Source: Arenicola marina | Lineage: Eukaryota > Annelida > Polychaeta > Arenicolidae | Assembly: GCA_964019135.1 (NCBI GenBank) | Contig: OZ025258.1 | Location: 10,435,961-10,499,960 of the forward strand | Reading direction: 5' to 3' | Length of the DNA: 64,000 nucleotides | The notes under the pieces: model-generated | What the model was told of the DNA's origin: nothing | Database searches by the model: none | The model's input: the letters and a program-made list of their open reading frames with translations, nothing else | Shown here: piece after piece, positions 37,701 through 52,100 of the stretch | Layout of the letters: each line of letters opens with the position of its first letter | Position numbering within the stretch: position 1 is the stretch's first letter | Position numbers and translations under genes: made by a program

Positions 37701-40700
37701 GCGCGGGGCCGGGGTGGGCCGGGGCGGGGCGGGTGGGCGGGCCAGGGGCAGGCCCGGCTCCCGCCCGGTGACAGCCCCTTTGTTTCGGGCCGCCTTGAAG
37801 AGCGCCCTGTCTATTTCCCGCCTGCCGCATCGATTCCACCTCTGGCTTAAGATCTTCCCTGATAAATCTGATCGATCTCGGCATTCATTCTGCCGTCGAC
37901 TTGCTTACCGCCAACACCTACCACCGAGTTCGTCGCAGGCCTCTCGCTCGCTCACAGGTTTCTGCCATCGGGTCGCCGCTAACGGAGGGGCGCAGAGCGA
38001 GGGAGGCGGAAAGATACAAGGCTGACTGACAGCCGGCCAGAGAGCTCAGTGCTCAGTGCCGGCGCATCAAACACCGCGCTACACAGGCACAGGTGGCTGA
38101 AGAACTCTTGAGAAACTTCCCGTTTGGGCGTAGTTTTATGTGCCATCGACCAGCGAGGGTCTTGTCACCCGCCGGTCGATCGGCGGCCAGACTCCAGGGC
38201 TCCCCGCCGGGCCGGGGCCGGGCGGGGCGGGGCGGAGTGGGGGGGGAGGAGAGGAGAGGAGCGGGGGACGCACGTAGCACCCAGCGGCCGCCGCCCAGTG
38301 AGGCCGTGAGAGAGATATCGACGGATAGAACGCCAAGTCATTTATCCTTTAAAAGCCAGAGCCCCCCCCCGTTAGCAGCGGGGAAATTCAACAATTGATC
38401 GCTGTTTTTATACCGTCGCCGCCCAAAATGGGACGGCGTCCCTATCGGAAGTGACTGGAGTAGGGGTGGTGACGGGACTCACGACACGTGACGCCGACGC
38501 TGACGCCGACGCCAGCGTCTCATGTCGACCGACTTGAAGGACAAGCCACTGTGACAGTATCTTGTGTCAGGAGGCCAAGAGGGTGTGGGGGGGCTGAGTA
38601 CAGCCGCGGGGCCGCGTCTCCTATGGTGACTGTCAATGGCGAGCGCCACCTAGCGGATAACACTAACACCGTGTGATGAGAGTGATTCACACCACCCCAT
38701 TCGTTACAACTGGTGTAGTAGCGAGGCCGTGTGTTGTGACTGGGCGACGGCAGTGCCACCTAGCGGATACCACTAACACCGTGTGATGAGAGTGCTCTTC
38801 ACACCAGGGTTACAACCGAGTATGCCATTGAAGACTGACCGCGTGTAGTCACTGGCAAAGAGCGCCACCTAGCGGATATCGATGACAATGTATGATGAGA
38901 GTGATTTGCATCGGTTAAAGCCGCGTGTGGGGACTAGCGTAAGAGCGCCACGCAGCGGAGAACAACGACAACCTATGATGAGGATTTGCACAGGACTTTA
39001 AATAAGTGCGGCATTACGGACGTCTGTTGTGAGAGCTGCCTGCCACCCTGGACGGTGTAGATGGGTCCCTCGGCCCCACAGCCTCTCTCCGCATCTCAAA
39101 GTAAGCCATCACACCCCCCCCCCCCCTGTTATGTTAATCCACTATCATCATTGACGGTTTGCCGCCACCTCATGGAACGTGGTCCACAGCACCGTGTTCT
39201 TGTGTTTATATTTCTTTCAAAATAGATAATATGTATGGATAACAACCTGTGGTAAGACTAGCCTTACTAAGTGACCGGGCATTTACCTAAACATGTTTTG
39301 ACGTTTTACCCATATTTAAAAATAGGTTCCACGCTGTATCTCTCTCGCATGAGTCTACTGACGCCCGCATGGGGGCGCCACTTGACGGTGCCTCGGTCTG
39401 GTCGTCCCGCCCTTACGCCTTGTTATTAGTGTGTCTCACGTGGTACTCACGCCTATCTTGTTACACAGTGATCGATGGGCTGGACATTGAAATCAAACCT
39501 GCATTCTTTGGTTTTTGGTATTTGAACCCCATAACCGACCCGCTTGTTGGCCTCCGTCGTCGCCGCCTCGCCCTCTGTGGTGTCTGAGGATCGATGTGGT
39601 ATAAGTGCCGAAGTCACGAGAATTATTATTGGCAGCCGTCAAGTCTGACACACGCAGTTGGACATGTCTCTGTGCCCCTTTCGGACCCTGCCCCCCCCCC
39701 CACTAACCCCAGGGGTGCCACCCTGTGATCCCTGCGTCCCCACCCAATACCTCGCCCCTCTCCCCCCGCCCTGGATCTCGCCAGGGGAGCATGACCCATC
39801 ACCCCTCCCCCCCACCTTTCCCGCTCGTGTATCTAATCAATGAGCGACCCAGCCTTGGCGAGAGCCCTCCAGAACTCTTCATACCCCTCCCTCCCTCCCT
39901 ACTACCCCCCGCCCCCCCACCTCCCTTACCCCAAACACACTCCCCAAGGATCCGTCTCCCGTTTTTTTCTGATCTGTCGGCGCGTTTCTTTCGCAGTCGA
40001 TAGGTGGCGTTGCGGTTTGCACTTGTGCTTGGTCGGCTTTTACTTTCTAAGTTTGCCGCCAGGGGTTAGAGGAGGAGCAAGATATGTGGCCGTGTCACCG
40101 TCTCCCCTTCCCCCCTTCCTTCCCCCTCCCGTCCCCCTTCCCCCCTCCCCCTCCCTGAATATACCGACCTGTGGACCTGTGTAGTGTTAACGTGATTTCC
40201 TTACAAAGCGATGTTTATTCATATTTATGTTTATATATATCGTCGTATCTGTGAATTTCTCCAGTATTGCTGTAATAAGCCCCAGGATTGCACCCTCTCT
40301 TCTCCCATCGGGTTCAACCCCCTCATCCCCCCCCCCCCCCCCTCCACACACACGCTAACACATTACTCCCTGTGTATTTTCTGAAGAACTTCCAGGAAGA
40401 AAGAAAGGCCAGGGCTGGAATGGCTGGGGTTGGGGGTGGGGCTGGTGGAGGGCGGGGGGGGGGGGGGTACGGAGGTCTTGACGATGCCACTCACGTGCCG
40501 AGATTTCCGTGTCAGATCGATGGCTGCCCGGGTGACACGCGCCGCCCCCCCCCCCTCCCTCTCCACCCTCTCCTATTGATCTCTGCCTGGAACGGTTTTT
40601 GTGGGTGGCCACCCTGGGGTTGTAGAGGGCAGGGGCAGTGGTGGTGGGGGGGGGGGGGGTGGCATCACGGGGCCAGGACCATAGGGATCACGTGACCAAA

Positions 40701-43700
40701 CGTGCGTCTCGTCCTTACGCTACGGAACACCAGTCCCCGGTGTGAACTACCCCGACCGGACCCCTCATCCCAACCCCGGCCTTCCGACTCCCCAGTGTCC
40801 TCCTCTCTCCCTCACCTCCCCCCCCCCCCCACCCTCCGCCACCACGGAGGCTCTCCCGGGACACTCCTTGTGCATTGTCTGTATTATCGAGAGTCGTTCT
40901 ACAATGCCAGTCAGCTGCTCTTCCGCATAAAACGCTTCTTAAGTTCAATGAGCGCGGACGAGGGTTCAGTTTTCCCAGATGCCCTGGCCTGCCGGGCACT
41001 TTGTCCGTGCCATGCCGCCTTTTAATGAGGCTCTTGTTGGCAGTGCCACCTTTAAAAAGAAAAGTCAAGCGTATGTTTGGCCCGGGATGAAGGCCTGCCT
41101 CCCAGCACTGACCCAGGCCTCAGCCTGGTACGACGGTGGCGCCACGTCGCGGGGAAGAATGAAAGTATTGTACATGGAGGGCGCACATCCCAGTGCTTTC
41201 AGTGTGTATTTTTTATTATCTTTCCGCGCAGTATTTGAAGCTGCGATCGGCGCGTTTGAAAGCCGCTTCCACAATTATGATGGACGAGTCTCCGAAGACC
41301 TGGCCGTGATCTGTTTTGCCATCGGCTTTAAGCCTATTGATAGGTTATCAGTCAGGAGCGGCAGACGATCGAAAACATTCCCGCCAATTCCCCCTGCGCA
41401 CCGAACGCGGGGAAAGGGCGTATAGCGCCGTTTGCATTCACGAGAGGGCGCCACCGTTCGACAAGACTTCAAAGTGGGCGCTTGCCGCCCCAGCGTCTAA
41501 TCCCCTGGTTGATATCGACCGCCCTCTGCCACATGTCGTAGCTCGGGGTTACACACTGGTAATCTTTGGTAATCCAATTTGGAGTCTTTCAATCGAACGG
41601 CTGCCCTTGCCCGGCAAACGCGAGGGGGGCGTGAGGGTGGATGGAAATGGAGGGATTTGCTGAACTTATTGTAGCAGCGTGAAGTCGGCTCGGGCAATGG
41701 GGATCGTTCAGTTTCTGATAAGGGGACTTTTTTTTGGACGGGGACATTCCGCTGTTATTAATTCTGCTGGCCGCCGCTATCGGTATGGGGTGACGTGAGC
41801 GTTCGTTACTTGAACCGCGATCTGTGACAGCGTCGACCAAGTATCGTACATTGTACATTGTACATCCACCTCCTCCCCTCCCCCCCCCCCCCCCCCCACA
41901 GATAAACGGTTTTTTATCATGTAACATTGGCCTGACATTAAACTGTCAATATGAATTTAGCCGATTTATCAACAAATTCCTTTACGTACATGTGAACAAA
42001 TGTATACATTTTGTGGTAGTGTTCCGCTAGTTCGATATCTCTGCAATGGCAGCACACTATGGAACGTTCACGGTCGTGATGACGTCACGTGTTGATGACG
42101 TCACCAGATAATCTTCTGTTATGCTGCGCTACCAACGTGCGGGAGACTTGATGTCATTGCCTGTCGATTAAATTGCGTGTTTTGTTTCTGTCCAGGTCTG
42201 ACGAGATGGAGATGATCATGGCGGACCTGGAGCGAGCAAATGAGGTCAGTATCCTAACCAGGTCAAGGTCAAGGCCATCTTGATCACGGACCGAGTAATA
42301 CATATAAACGATAACAATTATCAATATATCACCTCTTTCATCTCATAGTTTTAAAAAGAAAATGCGCAATACTATCTCATATTTATTTGTATACAACCAC
42401 GTTGACTATCCCCCGTCGCGGCGGTTACATCCCTGTATGAATATCTCACGGTATTGATAACATATAACAAACGACCCATTAAATAACGTTATCAGAGCAG
42501 CCAGACGATCTATTCACCGGGGCATGCAAAACCTTCTCGCATAAACAAAGAGGGGTTGGGATACATTGATCTAAAAAAATAGAATAATCACGTGATAAAA
42601 TAAAAAAAAAATTTTTTTACAAAAATTAAATTTGTATATGTTATAATTTTCAATATGTATATGTCACTGACTTATACAAAAATTTAAATGTAGATATATA
42701 TGTTATGGGAGATTGACCAATGACGGAGCGTTGTTTTGGCCACGTGACAGCGCGCGGCGGCTGCGGAGCGGACGGCAGACCAGCTGAAGCAGCACCTGGC
42801 CTCGGCCACGCAGAACCTGGCGCAGGCCGAGCAGATGCAGAAGGCGCCAGACATGGAGCAGGCCATCGACATCCTCAAGCGTTCAAGTCTCGAAGTGGAG
42901 CTCGCGGCCAAAGAAAAAGAAGTCAGTGCTAGTCCCGGGGCGTTGGAATTTATGACCCGCCCGTCCTGAATGTTGATTGAAAATTGAAGAAAAATGGCGT
43001 ATTCAATTACAAAAATGAAAGCCAATTACAAATTTAAAAAAAAGAGTTTAGGTTAAATTTCTAAACTTTACTCAAGAAATTTCAAGTAAAAATTCAGTGA
43101 ATTCCATAAAATTTGCGTATTCAATTGCAGAATTTAAAAGCTTTTAGCCTTAGGCTAGCTTTAGCAATGTAAATGTAAATAAAACGAAATTTGCGTACTC
43201 GATAACAAAATTGTAAACATTTAGTCAAGTTATCTGAGCTTCTGTATTGGGTACATATTTATGCATGTATATAACACCCCACTTCACCTTTCCTTTAGAT
43301 TGCTCAACTGGTAGAAGACGTTCAGAGACTTCAAAGTACAGTTAACAAACTGCGGGACTCAAGCGCATCTCAGGTCAGTGACCTCATTGTCACCTCACGG
43401 TCACTTCACGGTCATATCACTGTCTGCCCACGATCACATCATTGTCACATCACTGTCACATCACTGTCACATCATTGTCACATCACTGTCACATCACTGT
43501 CACATCACTGTCACATCACTGTCACCTCAGCTTCATGGCGATGGAAGAGTGTTAGATTCTTAAGTCCTCATGTTTAGAGATTGAATGTTGCATTTGTTCT
43601 GGCCTACACATATATTGCGATATATATATTTACATATACTGCGATAAAACAGATTATAGAGCGTCACATCATCAGATAATAGTTCATTACTCTGTCCAGT

Positions 43701-46142
43701 AAGGCGGCAATGTTATATTAGTCTATGTTCTAAATACTTTACTCTGAAATTAGTTGATCACAAGATTACTCACGCGTTCGTTTGGATGAGTATGCAGTGT
43801 TAACCGATGCTGATGTTCCGTAATGCATGTTGGCGTTCGTATTATAGGTGGCCAAACTGGAGGAGGAGCTGGAGGAGAAATCCCGCTCCCTGCAGAAGTT
43901 GGAGGACATATTGAAGTCACAGGAGGACTACGACGAAATCAAGAGGGAACTAAAGTAGGTCATGGACAGGTACTCTGGGTAACTGGTAACAACCCGGCAA
44001 ACGAAAATACAAACTCTGCGGCGTAAAACTACTTTTAAGGGAAACAAATGCCGTTTACTTTATTATGAACCGTACGTGGCGTGTGTATAACTCACATTAA
44101 AGTTAAAGGGGTTCATACAGTAATTTAACACTTCAAGTTAATTATTAATTATTACTTTATTATTACAGTTTATTTGACTTTTTGTTAGTAGTAATCCTTG
44201 TGACCTTTGCTAAAAAAAATCACGTGGTCCTTCCAAAAGCCACGGTGGTCTACATTTACGTCACACGGTTCTGGCCAAGATGGCGCCATATATCTCTCCC
44301 ATGTCTTATCACGTGACCCTGACAATTGCCTAACTCTGTCTCGCCTCGCCGTCTCCAGCCTGCTGAAGTCGATCGAGTTCGGCTCCTCGGGGGAGGACTC
44401 GTCCCAGCCGAGCGCGGGGGAAGGAGGCACCAACAAGCCCAAGACCCTGGAGGCGCTGCTGCTGGAGAAAAACAGGGCCCTGCAGTCCGAAAACACCCAG
44501 CTCAAAGTGACCGTCTCCGACACACAAGGTGAGTCAGCCTCTGGCTGTGGCGTGGGGGCTATAGGGGGGGGGGGGGGTATGACCCCGGGGGGTGGGGTGA
44601 TGAGGGTGGGAGTGGAAGGTGGTGAGAGGGGGGTGATAGAACACGGCTCCTGGAGAACACGGCTCCCGGGACTGGGACCGCTCAGGGTGAAATTGTGAAT
44701 TTAAAACGGGGTTTTCAAGCTGAAATTGTAAAACTGGTACTTTGGGTTTTCAAGCTGAAATTGTGAAACAGGGAACTTTAGGTTTTCAAGCTGAATTTGT
44801 GAATATGAAACGTTAGGTTTTCAAGCTGAAATTGTGAAAATGGAACTTTAGGTTTTCAACCTGCTGGGGACGATAAGGCACAACGTGTGGATGGTTCATG
44901 GATGATATGTGTATTAAAGAGAAGCGCTTTATTGGGGTAATCAGTCTTGGTCTATCTGCTCCCATGTTGACTTTGCCTGTTATATGGGACTTTTCTGATG
45001 TTCGTGATGCCTATGTGTGTGTACTTATTACTTAAGTCAGGCGATATTTAAGTGAGACCGACTATGTTTTTTTACCTCTATGGAGCGGTTCCATTTTCGA
45101 ACTGGGTTACACTGAAGGGGTGACTTCAATGCCGTGTGGGGAGTGATGTCTCACCATTGTGAGCGATGTATGACTTGTTGTATATATAGTCCCTAGTGGC
45201 GTCCGCCGCTTCTACCTGGTTGCACACTACGAGTTCAATAACATTTCGGCTTTAAATTGAGTGCCATTGTCGTAAATTGGCATCTAACGTTGTGAAGACG
45301 TTGTGACGACGTTGCCCAGAAATCTCTGAACTCTTACCTTGCAACCACGTTGAAGCGGTGTCCTTGTGTGTTCTGTTCTTCCACTTGTTAAGCGGTGTCT
45401 TCTGTTTGCTTTTGGTGTGAGTGAGTCCTCTTTGGGAGGATACATGGATATGCGTGTGTGTGTGTATTACGTGCGATGTATGAGTTAAGTGAGGGTCAGT
45501 GGTTAACTAATAATCAGGAATAATGAATACGATATTTAGTGGTCGCCAAACCTAACAAACAAGTATTTTTATACATGATATTTCAAAGTAGAAATGAGCT
45601 GCTTGTTATGCCAGCTGTTTTCAATATCTGTAGAATAATGAGATGCGCATTTCAATGAAATCCTCTCCACATTCAATTGTTTAAATATTAAAAAGAAAAA
45701 AAGCGATTTATTTTATATTACTATATTATTAATTTGAATACAATTTTTGTAAGATATATTTTTTTTTTCAAAATTTTATTTCAAATTTTGACGTACTCCA
45801 ATTTCAATTTATCCTATTTAAAGATATGTGGAGCGTGGAAAAACAATGCGCATTGTACATTTTTTTTTAACTAACACGAGTGCAAGTAGTGTGTGAGTGA
45901 TTCAGTGGCGTCACGACCAATGGCTCCCCCTAGTGGTATAGGTACACCTTTCTCTGTGTGTGTTTCCCTTTGAGCTCTCTGTTTTTAAATCTTTAAATCT
46001 CGCTCTGATCATTGTCCACCATTTGACAATTAACTGGCGACCCTTCCTGGCTCTCTTATCCCACGACATCGGCCGCTCTGTAGACGACTCCTATTTTATG
46101 TACATACATTGATTACATGGCGACCGTTGTGTAGATTACCCT

Positions 46143-46174
<32 letters not shown>

Positions 46175-49100
46175 GAATATTTCATAATGAAAATCAAGGT
46201 GGAGTCAATTTTCCACAGAGCGTTAAACGAACGTTCCGCGGCTTAATTAAAGCGCTAGGCGAACGCTCCAAGAGACCGACGGTTATTTGCCCAGAGGAGG
46301 CCTGCGCGGTATTTTTCGGAACAAAATGTTTTTTTGTTTTTTTTTGAGCGGCGGTGCCTTAAAGAAATAAACCAAATCACACAGCCCCCCCCCCCTCCCC
46401 CCCCCCCCCCTCTCCCCTTCACACACGCATCTCAACCAAAATTGAAAAAAAGTGACGATGTGACGTCGTCGCGCGAGCCAACAAGAAAGGTGTACGAATG
46501 CCCAACCCTTGCTCTCCTACATATTACAGAAGTGTTACTTACTCTTTATTGTGGTTTTGTGGAGTACTTGTAGACTTGTAGTTGATAATTCTTTTGCATA
46601 ACTTTTTTTGTTTTGTTTTCTCTCGTATATAGGAAAAGTAAGGACTCAGTCTCTGGTGTTGATTTCTCATCTGGATCGTATATCATGACCTTCTAAGCAT
46701 GCTAAGTTACGGAAATTTTTTGCGATAAGGCTATGTTTTGGTCTTCTTTTTTTTTTTTTTTTTTTTTTTTTTAAGTATATCATTGTGAAGGGGAAATTCG
46801 AGTTGCTTTCGCAAGTTGTAAAGCGGCGTGTGCCGTAAAACAGCAGAGCGCAAGGGTGACTGAAGCATTTCTGCACCTTTCTTGCAGGGACTGGTTCAGT
46901 GTCCAGTAGCCCTCGCTCGGCGGGCAGTATCCCCCCTCCTCAACAACAACACACCCCGCAACCCGCCACCTCGGCCCCGCCGCCCCAGCACCCCCTCAGC
47001 AACACCGAGGTGTTCGCCTCCATGCTGGGACAGGAGATCGTCGCCTCATTTCACTTGCAAAGCCACCTACAGAACCAGCTGCACCAACTCGTCGGGCTGG
47101 AGAACGGACAACTCGCCGCCATGGGGCCCAACGGGTTCATGCCGGGCTTCATGCCGGGGTTCATGCCGCCCCCCATGCCCCACCTGGCCCGCTTGCCGCC
47201 AGGGGCGCTGCCGCCGCCGCCGCTGCCCCCGATGCCGCCGATGTCAATGCCGGGGGCGCCGCCCCACCCGGCGGAAAGTCCCGACAGCCACAGCGTGGGT
47301 CGGCGCACCCCCCTGATGGCCGTGACCCTGCCGAGCCCGGGGCCCGAGAGCCCCTTCAACGCGGCCACGGTCGCGGTGGGCGGGGGTGGGGGTAGTAGCA
47401 GCGGCGGCGGCGGGGGTGGGAGTGGTGGTGGTGGGGGTGGTGGTGGCGGTAGCGGTGGTGGTAGCGGGGGGGTGAATATCGGGGTCGGCGACCCCCTCCT
47501 CCACAACAAGGACTCCCCGGCCTCGTCGCCTCTGGAACGAATTCACAACATCGCCAAGTGTGAAAGTGCCAACGCTCAAACCCTGGACACGGCCGAGGTG
47601 GCGCAGAGGATCCGGGAGATTCTCAGCACCAATAACATCGGCCAGCGCCTGTTTGCCAAGCACGTGCTCGGCCTGTCGCAGGGCACCGTCAGCGAACTGC
47701 TCTCCAAACCCAAACACTGGGACAAACTGACTGAGAAGGGCCGCGAATCGTACCGCAAGATGGCCTTTTGGTCCAAGGACGGGAAGAATGTTCTCGACCT
47801 CAAGGCCATATCGCCCAAGAAAGGTGAGATCTCAACCAAAGGTCACCCAGATTCATCATTTAGATACGTAATGACATTAATAATGATAAAGAATATACCT
47901 TCCAATTGCGATATTTCACAGTGTGTATATCCCTGACATGGCTACCTGTGGTCGAGACCGTAATAAGTTGCTCGCATTGCAAGGGCGGATCCAGGGGGTC
48001 CGTTTTTTTTAAAAATAAATAAGACTCAAAACATGGAAATTAGTGGACCCCCCGGTCGCAATTTTGTTTATAGCCCCACTCCCGTCTCCCGGTCGCAAGT
48101 TTTCAGTGGACCCCCCCCCCTCCTCCATCTTTTTTTTTCCAATTCCTGGATCCGCCACTGCGTTAGATACAACGACCCGTGTCGTCTCTTATGGGTACAC
48201 ATCCGCGGTGGGTAATGGTCCTACATATCATAGGGCTCTCAGTGAGCCCTAGCTTTGGAAGGAGACGTTGTGACGTGCTCGGGGTGTTTGCAGGGAACCA
48301 GCCAGTGATGTCCAACTCCCGCCAGGAGGATGCGGCCACTGAGGAGCGGATAGCTCAGATCCTGTCCAACGCCCAGGTGGCCATGCAGAGCAAGCATAGC
48401 CAGGAAAAGGTATGACACCCAGGCCTACTGCCACCGCCGTCAAACAGTAATTGTCAAATTTGCCCTATGACTGATCATTTTGAAGATCCAACATTTTATT
48501 TTATTTTATTTCACGCCGGGCTAAAAAAGGGCATTTTTACAAAATGTCGCGTGAAACTACCAGCTGTCATTGATGGAACTGATGGAACATTCAAATACTG
48601 TAATAGTAAATGCAAATAATTACATTGGACAACTTATAACTTCATATAACACAACCGAAATCATATTTTATTTGTAACTATTCCCCTGATAGTTGCTAAT
48701 AAAGGAAAAAAGGAATTCTAATAGAACGTATATATGTATAATATAATAAATAAAGAGGAGAACTTTAATAGAACGTCGGTATAACTAGTGTAAGTTATAG
48801 CGGTATAAAGTGTCGTTGAAGTCCCTCGCGATGAATGGTTGTTGCCTGTTATGCTTGCAGACACAGGTGACCAACGCCATGGTGGCCAGTATATACCAGC
48901 AGGAGTTGGCCAAGATGAACGGCGCGTTCCGGGGCCGGGACGACAAGCGGGACGCCCGCTCGAAGTCTCCCGAGGGGCGGCGCCACAAGCCGAGCTCGGC
49001 CAGCACGCGCGCCCCGTCTGTGGAGCCCACGCCGATGTCTATGGACGGCCGCGCGGCGGGGTCGCCCCCGGTGACGGAGGCCGGCGGTGGCGGTGGCGGT

Positions 49101-52100
49101 GGCGGGGGACACGGGCCCCCCGGCGGTCGGGGACGGAAGCCCCAGACGGACAGCGCCAACATGACGCAGGAGATGGTGGCGCGGATCTACCGCGACGAGC
49201 TGGCGAAGCTGGCGCACGCCGCCGAGCAGAGCGGCAACCTGGCCGAGTCGCATATGTACCGCCAGGAGCTGGCGCGACTGGCGCACAACGCCAAGAAGCG
49301 GCAGCACGAGGACAGCGCCAGCAGCTGTAGCGGGAGTGCCGCGGGCGCCGGCGCTGGCGGGCACGGCGGCGGGGGTTCGTCGGACGGGGAGGAGAACAAG
49401 GAAAACAAGCGGCGCGTGAGCCTGGAGGAGAACAAGTGGGGCCGGCGCAGCAGCTCCGTGGGGCGGTGCTGGTGAAGCAGGAGCCCCGGGAGGGCAGCGT
49501 GCCGCCGCAGCCGCCGCCCCCCGCCCCCGCCCCCGCCTCCGCCGTCGCCGGGGTGACCACGCCCCCGCGCACTCGCACAACAAGGAGAACCTGCCCGGGT
49601 CCCGCGCCGGCACGCCGCTGTCGGCCCAGATGGCCCAGGACCTGAGCACGAACTCTGTGCAACAGGACGCCGCGCCACGCCACGTCGGCAGCGCTTTCTG
49701 CCTGGTCCGGCCCCGCTCTAACGGCCAGCCCCCTGCCCCGGGCGGCGGCGGCGGCGGTGGCGGCGGTCAGCAGAACGGCTTCCCGGATGCGCCGCCAGGG
49801 TCGCAGCTATCGCCCATGCTGGCGTCGCCCGTCGACGCGAGCATGTCGCCGCTACAGCGAATGCAGAGCATCGCCAACTCGCTCATGGCCAAGAACAACG
49901 TGCCGCCGCAGCAGCAGCGCCCTCTGAAGGCCGTCCTGCCGCCCGTCACCCAGGAGGAGTTCGACAAGTTCTCTAACATCAACACGGACGACCTCGTCAA
50001 GCTGGTCAAGGAGTGCCTCAGCCAGTACTCCATCAGCCAGCGCCTGTTCGGGGAGAGCGTGCTCGGCCTGTCCCAGGGCTCCGTCAGCGACCTCCTGGCC
50101 CGGCCCAAGCCCTGGCACATGCTGACCCAGAAAGGTCGCGAACCCTTCATCCGGATGCAGCTGTTTCTGGAAGACGCCGAGGCCATCCGCGCCTCGTGTC
50201 TAACCAGTACCGCATCCAGCCGGACAAGTTACTCAGAACCTTTCCCTACGAGAACGAGGACAAGCTGCCAGGTAAGTCCCCCACCTCCTCCGCGCCCACG
50301 ACCCGCCGATCAGCGTGGTTTGACACCCCCCGCTCCCCCCCATTTACCCCCGCCCACCCACACAGTCACCCTCACACACAGACGCGCGCACGCGCTGTAT
50401 CGGGTGAATTGGGGGGGGGGGGGGCGATCCCACCCCCTCCACGTGATTACGGCAGTATTTTCTGTTAGCGTAGAACTAATCATATGTCCTGGTTCAGATA
50501 ATCCGTGCACTAGACGGTGATGTCCGTATTAATTAATCCCCCCCCCCCCGTCGTGGCACCGTACCCCAGTGCTGGCTGCGCTGAAGTACGTCAGTAGTGA
50601 CACTGTCCATGCACCGCCGGTAAGTCACTCCTGCCCCCCCCCCCCCCCTCACACCACCACCCGCCCCGCCCCCCCCCCACCACGGGGGTGGGGGGCGGTA
50701 CGCTAGCTGTTAGACTGTTCACTGGAATGTTCTAGTTAACACATGTCCATAGTATTACTATGTGTGTTCTGTAGCTACTCTGGGGCGGCGAAGTATGGTT
50801 ATGTTCCGTTTTTGGTATTAGGCTGATTCTGATGTCAGACGTATTTTACGTTGAGCCGGAGACTCCCTCTTGTGTGTTCATATAGATACTCAGTAAATGG
50901 AGCTAGATCTATGGTTTGACGGCCGCTTGGTGCATACTGCTCTATGTTGATATGTTCCGTTGCTGTAGAATAAAACTTGCAGTCTTCGTTTATCATATAC
51001 GAATGGTTAGAAGCCCCTCGCCCTCGCCCGCCCACCTCGCCCCGCCTCGCCCCGCCCCGCCCCGCCCCACTTCCTTCAGGGTTTTGAGCTTACCTGTTGC
51101 GAGCTGTTGGGAGGCATTTGTTCTGTTATAAACTGTGTATGTTTTGCTTTCTATTCTGACTACAACATCTTTGGTTGTGGCCGCGTTTGCCTGTTTCACT
51201 TTCAAATATATCGAAATATAAGAGTCAAGGTAATTTTGGATTACGAGGGAAAAGTCAATGTAATAAAAATGTAAGAAAAATAAAAAATAAAATAAGTCAA
51301 TATGGAATATTTGAATGAATTTCATTAAAGACAGGGCAATCCCCATGTGAAACAGAATAACGGGCCATTTAACGAAGTAAAGGTGGAGACGCCGTCGCAC
51401 GCTGTCATATTGCACTGGATGACTTCTGTATGAAACCGACTAGTTGTAGCAGTAATATGAGCCAATAACAGCTCTCTGGCCACCGTGTGGTGTTAACTAG
51501 TTGATTAATCCAGTGTCTATATCAGTCTTCATTAATAGTGGCGAGTCGTCCAGTTATGTGTGCAGCGCGCGGGTCTCACTAGAGTCACTGATGTGTGTGT
51601 CGCGGTACGTTGCACTCCACCACTCTGGCAGTTACACTATTAGAGACCATTCCCTAATTGACTAATCTAACACCGGAACACAAATTACACAAATTGTGGC
51701 GCTTATTTGTTGCGTAAGCGAATAATCGTTCTTTCGGAAAGAGATTTTGAACTGGTTGGTGTTAATAGGGAAGTCAATGGTGTGTAATGCGTTAGTTTTG
51801 GGCGGTGGATGGCGTTATGCCGTGACGTAGGCTGTGGACCGTTTCACTAGATGGCTAGTACTTAGGCGTCCTTTTCTTGGTTTGTTTTGATTTGCAGGTT
51901 CATTAGGTGTAGACCCTGCTGAGCTGAAGCCTGTTGCTTCCACCCTGGTCACGGCCGGGCCACCACTCTCACTGCTTACGCCCACAACGCTGTCGCCGCC
52001 AGCGCCTCCCCGTCCTGCCCACCCCTGTCCCTGCCCATGACCCTGCCCATGTCCCTGGCCCTGCCCATGCCCATGCCCCTGCCCTCCCCCGTGTCCAAGC

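Noticed and set aside
40990-41425. Open frame of 148 codons with fairly balanced composition, considered as a missing Cux exon.
   Set aside because: No heptad pattern and no similarity to the Cux coiled coil; no matching splice sites.
50570-50619. A 50-base exon-like segment with good acceptor (ACCCCAG) and donor (CCG/GTAAGT), open in the expected phase.
   Set aside because: Including it would put the CUT3 exon out of frame, whereas joining 50271 directly to 51898 keeps phase (KLP-GSLGVD). It has no recognised conservation. It could still be a rare frame-changing exon.
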